Assembly (NCBI RefSeq): GCF_021347895.1
Contig: NC_067113.1
Span: 3,764,251-3,828,250, forward strand
DNA from: Acanthochromis polyacanthus
Lineage: Eukaryota > Chordata > Actinopteri > Pomacentridae
Direction: 5' to 3'
Length of the DNA stretch: 64,000 nt
Below the pieces are notes generated by a model that was given only the letters and a program-made list of their open reading frames with translations, made no database searches and had not been told where the DNA came from. The translations under genes and the position numbers were made by a program. Below, piece after piece: positions 33,136 through 48,004 of this stretch (position 1 is its first letter; each line of letters begins with the position of its first letter).

Positions 33136-34176
33136 TAGAAATGTGGCTGCTAAAGAAAATGAGGCAGGATGCAGCTGGAACGGGATGTACCTCAGAACAT
33201 AGGGAGTTATGATATCAGATCTTTTTTCTTCACAGGATATGTCAGTGATTGATTTTGTCTTGATTGATGGTTCCTGTAAGCAGCCTTCACTTGGTACAAT
33301 GAATCCGCAGTCAATTAGTCAATGTTTCACTTCGGATAAGGATAAATCTTTAATTAAAGCACAGCTTTAGGTCCTGAAAAGGGATTATTAGAAATAAGTA
33401 CAGTATTGACTGTATTTTAGTCTAACATCACAGTAAATTGGCCAAGGCTGGAAATCATGGAGAGCATCTGAATATGAGACTAACTGTTAAATGAACCAAT
33501 CTGTCAGATCACAGTCAGGAAAGATATGACTTTGCAGGACATGTCATGGTTTTTAGGTTGTGGTACCATAAACTGCAGGCATGTAGCATTTTGGCAATGC
33601 AGGAGGATTTAGCAGCATTAGAAATTCAGCATTTTCATGCAAAATGAAACTTTCTCTTTCAGAACTATCCCCAGAATAATTCTATGGCCCAATTTAATTT
33701 TCTCACCACTGAGCTTTAGATTCTGGCCTTGACTGTGAGTGAATAATCTCCAGCGTCAATGTATAATTAACTCGAAAGGTCAAAGGATCCATCTGGTTTT
33801 CAATTAGACGGTTATCTCCCAAAGAAATATTGGGTATTTGATTTCCTTCTATAGGATGGAGGTCACCGAGGTCAGCGAGATTAATGTCTCCCATGTCTGA
33901 ACCAATCCCCAATAGTTATTCACTTGGCTGGAAGTGACATGTCTTTCATGTGAAAGTTTCTCCAGTATTATTTTTTTCTGGAAGTCCTTCCTCTGAATTC
34001 ACTGAATTTAAAGTGCATTAAAACAAGACATCCAGTCCACCCGTTATATTAAAACTAGAACAGACCCCATGAAAAATTAGCAAGAATAACTTTGTTGAAT
34101 GTATTATAGGGTCCAATGGTAAAAAGTGTCTACATATGTGAAAGTATTAGTCTATACTTAAAATCGTGGCATTACC
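33136..34176. other. No recognisable feature
   Basis: AT-rich, no supported frame or repeat. Confidence 0.4.
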
Positions 34177-34178
34177 TA

Positions 34179-35312
34179 CACTCAACAAAAATATAAATGC
34201 AACACTTTTGTTTTTGCTCCCATTTTTTATGAGATGAACTCAAAGGTCTAAAAATTTTTCCACATACACAATATCACCATTTCTCTCAAATATTGTTCAC
34301 AAATCTGTCTAAATCTGTGATAGTGAGCACTCCTCCTTTGCTGAGATAATCCATCCCACCTCACAGGTGTTCCATATCAAGATGCTGATTAGACACCATG
34401 ATTAGTGCACAGGTGTGCCTTAGACTGCCCACAATAAAAGGCCACTCTGAAATGTGCAGTTTTATCACACAGCACAATGTCACAGATGTGGCAAGATTTG
34501 AGGGAGCGTGCAATTGGCATGCTGACAGCAGGAATGTCAACCAGAGCTGTTGCTCGTGTATTGAATGTTCATTTCTCTACCATAAGCCGTCTCCAAAGGC
34601 GTTTCAGAGAATTTGGCAGTACATCCAACCAGCCTCACAACCGCAGACCACGTGTAACTACACCAGCCCAGGACCTCCACATCCAGCATGTTCACCTCCA
34701 AGATGGTCTGAGACCAGCCACTCGGACAGCTGCTAAAACAACCACTTTGCATAACCAAAGAATTTCTGCACAAACCGTCAGAAACCGTCTCAGGGAAGCT
34801 CATCTGCATGCTCTTCGTCCTCATCGGGGTCTCAACCTGACTCCAGTTCGTTGTCGTAACCGACTTGAGTGGGCAAATGCTCACGTTTGATGGCGTCTGG
34901 CACGTTGGAGAAGTGTTCTCTTCTCGGAGGAATCCCGGTTTACACTGTTAAGGGCAGATGGCAGACAGTGTGTGTGGCCTCGTGTGGGTGAGCGGTTTTC
35001 TGATGTCAGTGTTGTGGATGGAGTGGCCCATGGTGGCGGTGGGGTTATGGTATGGGCAGGCGTCTTATGGACGAAGAACACAGGTGCATTTTATTGATGG
35101 CATTTTGGATGCACAGAGATACCGTGATGAGATCCTGAGGCCCATTGTTGTGCCATACATCCAATAACATCACCTCATGTTGCAGCAGGATAATGCACGG
35201 CCCCATGTTGCAAGGATCTGTACACAATTCTTGGAAGCTGAAAACGTCCCAGTTCTTGCATGGCCAGCATACTCACCGGACATGTCACCCATTGAGCATG
35301 TTTGAGCTACAA
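34179..35312 (+). pseudogene. Tc1-like transposon, 3'-truncated, transposase broken
   Basis: It starts at TA (34177) with CACTCAACAAAAATATAAATG, the same terminus as at 2474. The transposase starts at 34477 (MSQMWQDLRERAIGMLTAGM), giving the paired-type helix-turn-helix DNA-binding region; this frame stops at 34890. Further frames hold 'FSEESRF' (the first catalytic Asp is Glu here), 'QRYRDEILRPIVVPYIQ', 'LQQDNARPHVA' (second Asp) and 'AYSPDMSPIEH' (Glu), ending at 35312. The 3' end, including the right terminal repeat, is missing. Confidence 0.85.
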
Positions 35313-36738
35313 TATATTGAACAGCTATACAGAGCTGAAAGCAGCTAGTGGTAACTTTCAGTGGTCTCTCATGTCACAGCATGAGACACCTTTCACATTA
35401 CATTACATTTAATCTATTATCGATATAAACATACTGAGGAGAGTTGTTTTAATCAATACTAGAAGCATTACTAATATGAATCCCTTTAGGTGATAGAAGG
35501 CTAGTGTGAGATTTTGATTCAGAATGTTTACATATTTCAAAGCAGTGTTTGACTACATTAACTCAACCCTCTTTATCTGTTTAAAATGCAATACTTTTTC
35601 TGAATTATGGGTTATGTGAATGCTTTATCTGACTGCAGCAACAGAGTATCAATTTAATTTTCGAACAGTTTATTCAAAAAGGTCCCAGACACACAGAACC
35701 TCAACATCAGCATACAGGTAAAAATGTTACTGAGGATGTGTTTCTACTGCAGGAATGATCACCAAAGACAAATAACCTTTTGAGGATCTCAGTTCCTCTG
35801 GTGGAAATGCAGGTAGAGGAACAAAGTCAAAATTAGGTTTCAGGAGGACTGTTTTACCCTCACTAGGTTTCTGCTGGCCAGTAATACTTTCTCAAAGTTT
35901 GTTTAGTTTTCATTGTGCTTTTACACAAGCATGGAGCTACAGAAGTTCAGTGATAATTGAGCTGTCAGTGAAATTCAGGCCTTGTTAAGAATGTATACAT
36001 AAAAACACATCCAGTGGAAATTTGATATGGTGATCTACATTGCAAAACACCCCAATTTAAAACTTTAAGGTCATCATCAGCTTGTATTGTTGCACAAAGC
36101 AATTACTGACAGAAATAGCTGTCATTTTTTTCAAACATCAGCCAACTTGTATGTCTAATCTGCACAAGGTTTTCGTTCTGAGTGGCAACGCATGTAACAG
36201 AGGGCTGAAAAAACCTTTAGTTACTTGAAAGTTCCTCGAAATGGGTTCCTGGAACTGGAAATCTGGCAACTTCTGATAGTTGCAGCTCTTTCCCCCTGGA
36301 AAGTATTAAATACACATTACAGCCAATGACATGGCTTATAAAGTGAAAGCAAGAATAGAAACTGATACTCCAGTATGTTATGATGGCAGTACAACTTAAC
36401 ATTGATCCATTATCAGTCATATTGACTTGTAATGGCCCTTGTGATAACTTAGCACGGTTTCGCATTTCATATCATTGGCTGTCATGTGTATTTAATAAAA
36501 GTTGTCAAAATGTTTTTTTGAACCGTACTGAATTTATTTGAATTGTGTATCAGTTATAGATTCCATGCAGATGTAAACAAAACTACTCGGTTACATCAAT
36601 ATATGTCCCACTAATTCAAGTTAGACATGATGATGTGGACCTTTGCTTTAATAGAGTTTCTCTGACATGACCTCTTTGAATTTTAGTTGAATACCCCTGA
36701 CATAATGTATCAGTGAGCCTTGGCTGCTCATGACTTTG
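35313..36738. other. No recognisable feature
   Basis: AT-rich, no supported frame, tandem array or inverted repeat. Confidence 0.4.
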
Positions 36739-37040
36739 TCACCTATTCACTGCTTTTCCTTCCATGGACCATTTTTGATAGGTATTGACCACTGCAGACT
36801 GGGAACACCCCACAAGAGCTGCAGATCTGGAGATGCTCTCACCCAGTCGGCTAGCTGTCACAATTTGCTCCTTGTCAGAGTTGCTCAAATCCTGACACTT
36901 GAACATTTTTCCTGCTTCTAACATTAGCTTTGAGGACAAAATGTTCACTTGCTGCCTGATGCATTCCACCCACTGACCGATGCCATGATAATAAATTAAT
37001 CAGTGTTATTCACTTCACCTGTCAGGGGTCATCATGTCTT
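36739..37040 (-). pseudogene. Tc1-like element, 5' remnant with transposase N-terminus
   Basis: On the minus strand the terminal region 'tgacccctgacaggtgaagt' precedes a frame with '[19 protein letters not shown]', '[18 protein letters not shown]' and '[14 protein letters not shown]', the first helix-turn-helix of a Tc1 transposase. Everything downstream of about residue 75, including the catalytic domain, is absent. The terminal sequence belongs to the same family as the fragment at 52736. Confidence 0.75.
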
Positions 37041-39239
37041 AACTTTCACTTTTATATCACGCCCCGACGTCCACCACACCTTGATGTGCACCACGTCCCG
37101 ATGTGCATGGGTGTGCGAGAACCCGTTCAACGCTGCTTACAGTTTTTAATTTATATTTACTATTGGAAATTACAACATGTAAGTTGAAAAATAATATGTT
37201 TTGTTAAATAACTTTAGACATCCAGTTCAAAAATGCTGATCATATGAATTTGGTACATTTCTATTTATTTCTGAATATATTGTATCAATTATGTAAAAAA
37301 TGAAAGGGTGTCAGTAGTGATGACCATGACTGTACTGTCATGACAGGCACTGCATGTAGATGGTTTAACATGAATCCTACTGTGACATGATCTGCCACGT
37401 CTGTAGTTTTACGAGGTTAATGGAGAGTGACATACAATCACCACACCTTCTTCCAAATGTTATGATTCTTTTTTCCAGTTTGTACTTGTATAGGTAATTT
37501 AACAAGTAATGTTATGGTAAAGTTTGGTTTCTAGAGCCCCTATGTTCCACTTGCTCAATTCAGAATTTTCCAATCACATGATTCTCTACACCTGCCTGCT
37601 CACCTGTTCCACTCAGTTTTCTCTGGCTTGACAAAACCCAAGACCCATTCAGAGACAGCAGATAATGTGACATCAGCTAACAATTTTGTTTGACCAGGTT
37701 TTCTTCACCACCCTCTGTGCATGTTTGTATTAAAGGGAGCATTCAGTGGTTCATTTGACTCCTCTGTCACACAAAGCAGGCCGATCATATACCACCTATT
37801 TCAGTCAAGTGTATCAAATCCTGTCCAAGGCAAATTTCTCCCAAGGGAGACTTATAAAGACACTTTGACTTTTACCTTGATAAGGCCAGAAAGGACTGCT
37901 GGTACAAAGTTGTTAAATGTGTGAGTCAGTATATTTATTCTCTTTATTATTGCACTCTTGATGCAGGCACTTATTTCAAACATGACAGCATTTAGGTCTG
38001 AGGCCAAATTTAAATTACTTCAGTTTTTAAATTCAAATTGAAACTAATGTCACTGATTGAATCTTCCCTGTGATAAACACCAAAAGACAAATCAATTTTA
38101 TAACCTGTGTTCTAGCTGCAGTATCAGCAATTTAAAAAGGACTTTGCAACAAGGCAGGACCAAATATTAAAACATAAATAAGCATTTTCTGTGAACCTGT
38201 GGAAATCCATAAGAATGTATGAAGGTTCCCATGGCAACACGGCATGCACAGGTTGCACTACTGTGACTAAACAACTTGGATCAATGGTATTACTAAGGTA
38301 CAGGTTTGCAGATTTAACATATTCCCTCAGTCGAGAGTTTATGTTGCTCAAAGAGAGTATGGTCAGGCTAAAATTGCAATTTGAGGATTAAAGATAATCC
38401 TGGACTCTATGTCACAACACCTCTGTAACAAAGTAGCTTTCTACAAAAAATGGAAACATTTTCACAGCCAAAGGATACAAATTGATGAAAAAAAGAAAAA
38501 TGTAGCTCGGAGTAAAGGGCAGATATCAGGACAACAGGAAATGGTGTCATTTTATGGGAAAAAAAGCTCAGTAAAAGCTTAAATTTTTTTGACTTTAACC
38601 TGAAGTGGTAGTTTTCCCTGTTGAGTATTTTACCAGCAGCAGCAAATAGATGAAAGAATATGCCTGTTGATTGCTGCAATTCTCTTTTCTTTTCACAGCA
38701 AATAGATGACATATTTGGTAGTTCTGGCGCCATCATTTCAGCACCACTTTTTCATCCTCAAGCCTATGTATTAACTTTAACAACCAAACAGTTCTTACCC
38801 ATGAAGCTAGTGAGTCAGTCCACTGCCATTCATAGCAGATAGATATTTGTGACTAGAAAAAATCCTGCTAACTGACCATTTTATAAAAGACATGAAGTCC
38901 ATGCTGAGAGAAGGATGGCTACATTGGAGTCACCTGTGAGGCTAGAACGGGAAAGTTGGAGAAGCCGAAAGAGAGGAGAAGAAAGGGACATGAGAAAAGA
39001 AAAGTGCCTGGATAGACCAAACACTGATTACATTAAAAATAAGGAAAAAAGCAAGAAAGATTAATGCATTTGCTACAAATAAAGACATTCAAAATAATTG
39101 CGTTAAAATATAATGCCCAGCTAAACAAGAAGGTGCCGTTGATGCGACAGCCTGTTTTGTCAGCTTTTTAGTCAATTTAGTGTTTTTCTTGATGCCAAAT
39201 ATTCATTTTTTTTTTTTTTTTTTTTTACAGTCGTTAGCG
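37041..39239. other. No recognisable feature
   Basis: No supported frame or repeat apart from a 20-base T run at about 39207-39226. Confidence 0.4.
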
Positions 39240-39990
39240 TTTTAGACATGAATTTCCCGAGGAATTTCTATGGAAGAGACAGAGGGAGATAAGCTGGAGT
39301 AAAAAGGAACATAAGGAACGGAGAGCTAGTTTGGAGAGAGGCTTATAAACCGGCTTTTTTGTCTGTTATCATGGGAAATGTTCGTTCTATGGGTAATAAG
39401 ATGGAGAAGCTTGAGACACTGGTCAGGAGCCAAAGACTGTAACGGGAAAGCAGCCTCATGTTTTACACGGAAACATGGCCAAACGACTGTATTACCGAGA
39501 ATAACACCAGAGTCAGAGGCTTACGGAATAGACGAGAGGACTGGGATGCCATAGTGTGCGGTAAGAGGAGAGGTGGATAACTTGCTCTGCTTGTGAATGA
39601 CAGACGATCCATCTCTGCACACGCTACCATCAACGAACAGATCTGTAGCAGGACATTGAACTGTTAGCAATTAGTCTAAGACCATGCTATCGGTCACAGG
39701 AGTTTGCTGTGATGATCGCCGTTGTTGTTTACGTTCCTCCTACTGCACATACTGAAATTGGAGAGGCTAGGTTGACCATCTCATCCCACCCGCCTCCTCC
39801 AACCCAAACTTCAACCTTCATCCTCTCAAGCTTGCCACTCCCCTACCAACTCTGGGACTTCCATCAGCTCAGTCCCACCTCACCTCACTCCTTCTCTGTT
39901 CTCTGTTGTCTCGGCTGTCTACATAAACATGCTGCTGTGACAAATTAATTTCCTATTAGGATCAATAAAGTATATTCTACTCTATAAAAG
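39240..39990 (+). pseudogene. LINE (Rex1/CR1-like) endonuclease fragment joined to its 3' end
   Basis: Translations give 'MGNVRSMGNKMEKLETLVRS' (39371), then 'SLMFYTETWPND' and, after a stop, 'LALLVNDR', the N-terminal endonuclease motifs of CR1/Rex1-type LINEs. After about 39780 the sequence passes to a 3' end 'cctattaggatcaataaagt' with a short TCTA-like tail. The reverse transcriptase is missing, so this is an internally deleted, multiply mutated copy. Confidence 0.6.
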
Positions 39991-41096
39991 AAAATCAGTA
40001 AACAACAGAGTGACAAAAAAAACCCACAACAAAAAAGCTTTGGCGAGTCACACTAGCAACTGTGAGGTGATTCTGCCTCTCGGGGCCACTGAGACTCAAA
40101 GATCCCCTTCTGATTCTGTTTGGACTCTTATCACCCAGGTTCCATGAGCTGCCACTTATAGGCACAGCAGGAGCCTTGATGAAGAGGCATTTCAATGAAA
40201 AGTTAACAGAAAGCTTTAGAGCCCCCACAAATATAACAAGGCAGTTGAATTGGATTTCAATTACTAAATGTGGCCTCACATAACCTGGTGCTGTCCAAAA
40301 CATGAGCTACCAAAATTCTGTAAAGAAAGAAAAGTAATGGAGAAAACGTGACATGTCCTGTCCAAATCCTATCTCTGTAAAGGATGCACCATCTTTTTTT
40401 TTTTTAACCTTTTAGCCTGTCGTAGATGTAGATCATTGAATTATTAAAGATGAACATGTGCAACGTGGTCTCATGGTTCTAATCAAATGTTGTGCACTGA
40501 TTTTCAGTGTTTTTCATTTGCAGAAATTTTATCCTTTGTGTGGCAGCCTGTCAGATCGCACAGGCCATGGTTACACAACATACTTTGAACAGGGGCCACT
40601 CTTACCAAATGACATGAGGCAGGGGGCAGATCACAAACAGGTGAAATGAATAAACACTAAAAGGCCCAAAGTTCAGGGTTCTTTGAAATTATTGAATGAC
40701 CAGTCACAGCCAAAGGATACTGAACATGTACTATATAAAGAAATAATTCCCAGTGTGAATCAATTTGTTCTTATTGTGAATAACAAAGATTGTTGATGGG
40801 TTGGCCAGCATTCCAGTGCAGGCAGTTAGTTGAATAGCACTGGTGAAGCCTTTTGTCTCTGTATTCCAGCCAGTTTTACTTCCACTCTTTTAGTTTCCTG
40901 CCAGTTTTAAACACCACCTGTGCTCTACCACCTAATTTCCTCAGGAGAGTCTCTCCCAGTTGACACTGTCTTTGTGCTAACCACAGTCAAGCTTTGTAGT
41001 CATTCCTCTAATTTCTTGTCTGAGACCTGTTCCCACTGCAGTTATTTTGAATGATCTTCTCTAAGTTTGTGAGTCACTGTGTACCTTTGAACAGTT
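39991..41096. other. No recognisable feature
   Basis: No supported frame or repeat. Confidence 0.4.
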
Positions 41097-41453
41097 TCAT
41101 GGTTTTGCCCTTTTGTTTGCTCCCTGTTTGCTCTGGTTGTCTCTCTCATTGCCTGCCAATGTTTGACCCCTGCTGTGTTTCTTAAATTTGATTTTGACTT
41201 GACTGATCATTGCATTTACATGTGCTCCCAGTCTCAGGCCATCACACTTCTGAACTTCTGACTTTAGAATGCCAAAACCATGATCAATGGCCACATAAGC
41301 TGAACTGACCTTTTTCTTGAACTGCTTTTGCCTGGCAATTAGATGTCCATTATCTCTGCATGGCTTCATAGGCTGTTCTATCAGAGAGGAAGCTAAATCC
41401 CCAATGATGTGCATTCTTTTTGGAACCAGGGTCCAGGCATCTTGTATCAGCAA
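41097..41453 (-). pseudogene. PIF/Harbinger transposase C-terminal remnant
   Basis: The 118-codon frame contains 'MHIIGDLASSLIEQPMKPC', 'DNGHLIARQKQFKKKVSSA' and 'AIDHGFGILKSEVQK'. This matches the order of HARBI1-type nucleases: GDxAYPL with the second catalytic Asp, then MxPxxD, then RxxIExAFGxLK with the catalytic Glu. Here the Glu position is Asp (AIDHGFG) and GDSAYPL has become GDLASSL, so it is inactive. Upstream sequence (41454-41760) is frame-broken but probably continues the same gene. Confidence 0.75.
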
Positions 41454-41999
41454 CTGTCTGACATCTATATTACAGAAAGCTCTGGAGTGATGCAGAACCT
41501 CCTTTTGCTATCACAGATTGATCCATCATCTAGGGAGGATAAGAGAACATAATTTTTGGCTTTTGTAAGAGATTATAGGTGTGATTTGACAATGGAAAAC
41601 AGGATAACTAAATAAGAGTCTGGGCCATTGACAGGTCCAAACATTTTCCCCATGAATCAGGAACACTGGTAGATAGTGACAATTTTGTGAGCTTTCTGTT
41701 CTTGTTAGGAATACTGATGTGGCACCACTACAAGAGGATAATACACATTTGATGATCATAAAAAGAGATCAGGTGCCAGACAACACCACTCTGGGAATTT
41801 CACCCAGAGAATTGACCAACACTGGAGGCACATAAGTTTGTTTTACTCAGAGGCATGAGAAATGGATCCAGAGAAAACCACTTCATTTTTAAAACGTTTC
41901 TAAAAATGTATTCTTCTAAGACAGATGAACACCATTCACACTAGGGGCAAATGAAACAAAAGAAATCTAATCAGTTGATGAGCTTACCAGGTTTGCAGG
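41454..41999 (-). other. Decayed upstream part of the Harbinger remnant, then nothing
   Basis: The minus strand up to about 41760 has short frames compatible with a degraded nuclease domain but no clean motif. 41760-41999 is blank. Confidence 0.3.
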
Positions 42000-42900
42000 T
42001 ACTAGCGAAGGGGAAAGGAATCCCACAAAATAATACAAAAAACCCCTGGTATGTGTGACATACACTTGTGAAGTGAACCAATTCCCAGGGAGCACAGCAC
42101 ACAAAAGGAGGGGGACACCACCACCGAGGCACCACCACTACCAGTCTTCAGCAACTGAAAAGGAAACAAAATTTGGGCAAAACAAGCAATTAATACAACA
42201 GTATACAACCAAAAAACAGAATATACAAAAAGGACCGGACAGCAATTAACCAATAAACAAAATAATTCAAAAGCAATATAAATTCTCCATACAATTAAAA
42301 TTAAGCTCATTAAATACATGCATGTGGTTGATATGCATTGGTCAGTGTGTACAATGCGCCGTCAACAACTAAAATTCAGTGGACACCAGCAGTAGCGGTC
42401 AAAGCTGCAAAGACAAGGCAGCAGCGGGAGACAAAGCAGCGATGTCAGCTGACAGTGACATCAGCAGTGTCGCGCACAAGCACCCGCGTTAGCATTACTA
42501 TGCTAGACTACTTAAAAGACTGCATGGGCGCTATATTTATAAATGTACATACCTGTCAATGGCAGCGAATACACACATGCAGAAGATGGGAGGAAGAGAG
42601 TCCATGCAGCTCGGCACGTTACCTGTGACCACAGGAGCGTTAGCCAGGTATACACAAGAACGCTGTGCGAGAAAGAACACCTACCACATACAGCCAGGAC
42701 TGGGGGAATGCGTACACACACAACGTACTGGCGCACAAACCGGGGACACACCAGTCACTCTGCAGCACAAAGCAGATGCCCAAAGCATACCATCAGTGAA
42801 ATCATACCAGTGAGACACAGGAGGAGCAGACTTGCCTGTTGCACACAGACCCGCACATGGAAATGACGCAGATGGGAGTAGAGGAAGAAACAGGGGAAAG
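42000..42900 (-). repeat. Dispersed repeat, copy 2 (foldback-free)
   Basis: The reverse complement aligns with 18940-20490 block by block. At the position where copy 1 holds foldback A it reads 'gtgtatgtcacacatacc', i.e. an empty site with a single GTATGYC. A poly-A run (42925-42942) follows on the plus strand. Confidence 0.75.
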
Positions 42901-42964
42901 GCCGCAGTTTAATTGAAGTATAGTTTAAAAAAAAAAAAAAAAAGGTTCAGGAACATCATGATAC

Positions 42965-43216
42965 AAAGGGTATGGTATTGACCCCCAAGCTCCCCAGATC
43001 TCAATCCATTCGAGTGTCTGTGGGACACACCAAAACAAGCCAGATCCACAAAGGCCACATCTCAAAACCTACAGGAATAAAATGTTTCACTGCCAGCATC
43101 CCAGTGCCAAATTCTCTTGTACACAGAGACAGACAGAGGTTTTTTGTTCATGCCCCAATGGGTCAGAACTGTTTTCGCAGCATGAGGAAGACTTACACAA
43201 TATCAGGTTGGTCATT
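42965..43216 (+). pseudogene. Tc1-like transposase C-terminal remnant
   Basis: In mixed frames: 'LPRSPDLNPFECLWDTP'-like text (catalytic Glu region), 'STKATSQNLQE', and 'FMPQWVRTVFAA' at the end, followed by 'tatcaggttggtcattttaa'. It is the 3' end of the same Tc1 family as 52736-53102. Frameshifted and lacking everything upstream. Confidence 0.65.
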
Positions 43217-43743
43217 TTAATAATTTGGCTGATCGGTGTATTTGTTCAGTAACTACATTTCCAAGAAATCACTGAACTAATTTACAATCATTGTTTTATT
43301 GCTTATTGTTCATCTTATTGTTCATATTGCTTATTGTTTTATTACTTGTTGTTCATCATTCTTCTTGACAACATCATTAGGATATTCTGATTGAACAGTT
43401 TCTTAATGAGACTTTTTACTGTCTTCTGTGTACCTTAAATCCAATTCACCTAATTTACTACTATTATATTATACTATGTTTTTTAATGATTGGAATTATA
43501 CTTTATTACTTGACTTAAATCCCCCTGACTTTACAAGGCTTTGGGGAAACTTTGTTGTGGTCTTACTTTTCCCAGAACTTCTCTGTTTTTTGTTGTTGTT
43601 TTTTTTTCAGTTTATGGCCAGTACATAAAGATGGACAAACCCTTTGTGATATCACTCAATGGTTTAATAACAATCAGTTTCAAAACTCATTGTGGTGGCT
43701 CCAGGCACCAGCATATTTGCAGTGCCTGGCTTTACCTAACTCT
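43217..43743. other. No recognisable feature
   Basis: AT-rich with repeated 'ttattgttcat' units near 43290-43350; nothing coding. Confidence 0.4.
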
Positions 43744-43745
43744 TA

Positions 43746-45380
<1,635 letters not shown>

Positions 45381-45382
45381 TA

Positions 45383-46482
45383 ACTAATCCAAAAATGGGC
45401 AAAAAGGTGGAGTGTGAATGGAAGTGATTGGGCCAGAGACTATCCTATAACAGCACCCACCTGTCACTCAGAGCAGTTCTTTTCTTAAAAAACATAACTT
45501 TATCAGCCTTATCAAAGTAAGTAGGTAAGGTAAGTTTATATAAAAATTCAGCCTGAATGGAGAAAATAATTACTGAGACCAAAACCATTTCTAATACAAG
45601 CTATAAACATGTTTATTTCAGCAGTGAAGTTGGTTCTGCCATGATTTTATTAGAAATAAAAGTATTTGGTGTATTTTTTTTTGTTGTCATTGTGCTCTTG
45701 TCCTTTAAGCACTGATGAACAGAAACATTTAAGATAGGAAAGACTTGACAGCACTTGATCAGCATGTTGAAATTAGTCCTCTCTGAGTTAATATACAGTA
45801 TATCCATTTGTTTATTGTGTTGCGTGCCTAATGAAATCAACAGTGTCAGGCAGTTAAACCACATGAGGTAAACCTCACCATGTTAGGAAACTCAAGGATG
45901 AGTCACACATTGACACAAAGACACACAGAGGTCCATTTCCATTCTCTGTGTTTGTGTTATCTAGAGACCTGGCTAAAACAATACACATTTTTCATCCTGT
46001 GTAGGAATGATTATAGAAAAGGCTTTGTGTCTCAGGCTGTGTGAGTATGTGTACTTTGATGTAATCTGCCACAGCCTGCCATTAGCCTGGAGTGAAACTG
46101 AGTGACACATTTGTGTTTGTGTGTATGTGCTGCGCTACAGGAGAGATGAGGGCACACTGTCTGCTGAAATTATTCTTGTTGGGCCTGGTCTTAGTGTGCA
46201 GTATTACACAAACACTCACAGATGCAGTCACCAGCGGCTACAAAGACCGTCTTTAACATCAGAGACAGCTGTCTGCCAACATGACCAATCAGCCTGCAGC
46301 GGAACAGGCTATTGGATGACAAAGACAGAGAATGAGAAAGAACTATCTGAGCAAACTCAAGGGGATAAAAGCCAATCAGAATTGATATAACCATCCAACT
46401 AGCCAATGGATTGACAGGTATGAAACATTGGCAGCCAGCTGGACACATCTCCCCCAGTACAGTTGTTTGAAAGAAAAAAAAG
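45383..46482. other. No recognisable feature
   Basis: No motif in the short frames on either strand and no repeat structure. Confidence 0.4.
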
Positions 46483-46718
46483 GTTGTATTTATATAGCGC
46501 TTTTATCCAAAGCGCTTTACATGATACGTCACATTCACCCATTCACACACTGATGGCGGAAGCTGCCATGCAAGGCACTAACCACGACCCACCAGGAGCA
46601 ATTAGGGCTTCGGTGTTTTCCTCAGGGACACCTCGACATGAACACGATGGGCCGAGGATCAAACCGGCAACCTTCCAGTTACAAGACGGCCACTCTACCC
46701 ACTGATCCATGCTATCCC
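46483..46718 (-). mobile_element. tRNA-derived SINE
   Basis: On the minus strand, 'tggatcagtgggtagagtgg' (about 46710-46691) fits a polymerase III A box, and 'ggtttgatcc' (46665-46656) fits a B box at tRNA-like spacing; the region between reads like a tRNA anticodon arm. The tail, inverted on the plus strand as 'tatttatatagcgctttt', is the common end of a fish SINE/repeat family. The B box has T in place of the usual C (GGTTTGATCC). Confidence 0.65.
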
Positions 46719-46982
46719 TTTGCCATCAATTTTACCTCAAATTCATTTTTCAGTGTTCAGATTTTATTCTTTTGGGACAATGAACTGCAGTAAGCATATT
46801 TATGGTGAAATAATTAATCAGACGTGGAAAGTGGGAAACCGATTTTAGTGTGGAAATCATATTTATTGGACTAAAGAAACTTCCCATTTAACAAACAGCT
46901 TGTCACACTAGCTCTAATAAATCAGACATTTATTTTCTCAAACAAAAGTAAACGACCAAAGAAAATGTATAATTTTTGTGTG

Positions 46983-47004
46983 TATATATATATATATATA
47001 TATA

Positions 47005-47056
<52 letters not shown>
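46983..47056. repeat. (TA)n microsatellite
   Basis: About 35 TA units, once interrupted, adjoining the Tc1 terminus at 47057. Confidence 0.9.
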
Positions 47057-47057
<1 letters not shown>

Positions 47058-48004
47058 TGCTCAAAAAATTAAAGGAACAGTTTGAAAACATCATATTTCA
47101 ATGCGGAGGAAAAACAAACTGGATATTTACATTGATATGGGCTGGATAATGTTTTAGGAATGAAAAGATGCCACATTGTTTGATGGGAATGAAAATTATC
47201 AACCCCCCAGGAGGGCTAAATTCAAGACATTCCAAAATCAAAGTGAAAAACTGATGTAGCAGGCTGGTCCATTTTCTGAAATTCCTTGGCAGCAACTCAA
47301 AATGGTATTCAGTAGTTTGTATGGCCTCCATGTGCTTGTATGCAGCCTGACAATATCGGGACAAGCTCCGAATGAGACGATGGATGGTGTCCTGGGGTAT
47401 CTCCTCCCAGAACTGAACCAGGGCATCGCTGAGCTCCTGGACAGTCTGAGAAGCAACCTGATGGTGTTGGATGGAACAAAACATAATGTTCCAAAGGAGT
47501 TCTATTGGATTTAGGTCAGGTGAGTATTGGGGCCAGCCAATGCTGTCAATTCCTTCATCCTCCAGGAAGTGCCTGCATCCTCTTGCCACATGAGGCCAGG
47601 CATTGTCGTGCACCACAAGGAACCCAGGACCATTGCACCAGTGTAGAGTCTGACAATGGATCCAAGGATTTCATCCTGATACCTAATGGCAGTCAGAGTG
47701 CCATTGTCCAGCCTGTAGAGGTCTGTGCGTCCCTCCATGGATATGCCTCCTCAGACCATCACTGACTCACCACCAAACCGGTCATGCTGAACAATGTTAC
47801 AGGCAGCATAACGTTCTCCAAGGCTTCTCAAGACCTTTCCATGTCTGTGACATGTGCTCACGATGAACCTGCTCTCATCTGTGAAAAGCAAAGGGCACCA
47901 TTGGCTAGGGTGACCATACGTCCTCTTTTGCCCGGACATGTCCTCTTTTGAGAGGCTGTCCGGCCGGCGTTTATAAAGTCCTTCAAATGTCCGGGTTTTT
48001 GATC

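Noticed and set aside
46463..46705. 80-codon plus-strand frame
   Set aside because: It lies on the antisense strand of the tRNA-derived SINE.
46656..46712. A functional tRNA gene
   Set aside because: The A and B boxes are tRNA-like, but no full cloverleaf with acceptor stem can be drawn and the B box is altered; the SINE tail explains it.
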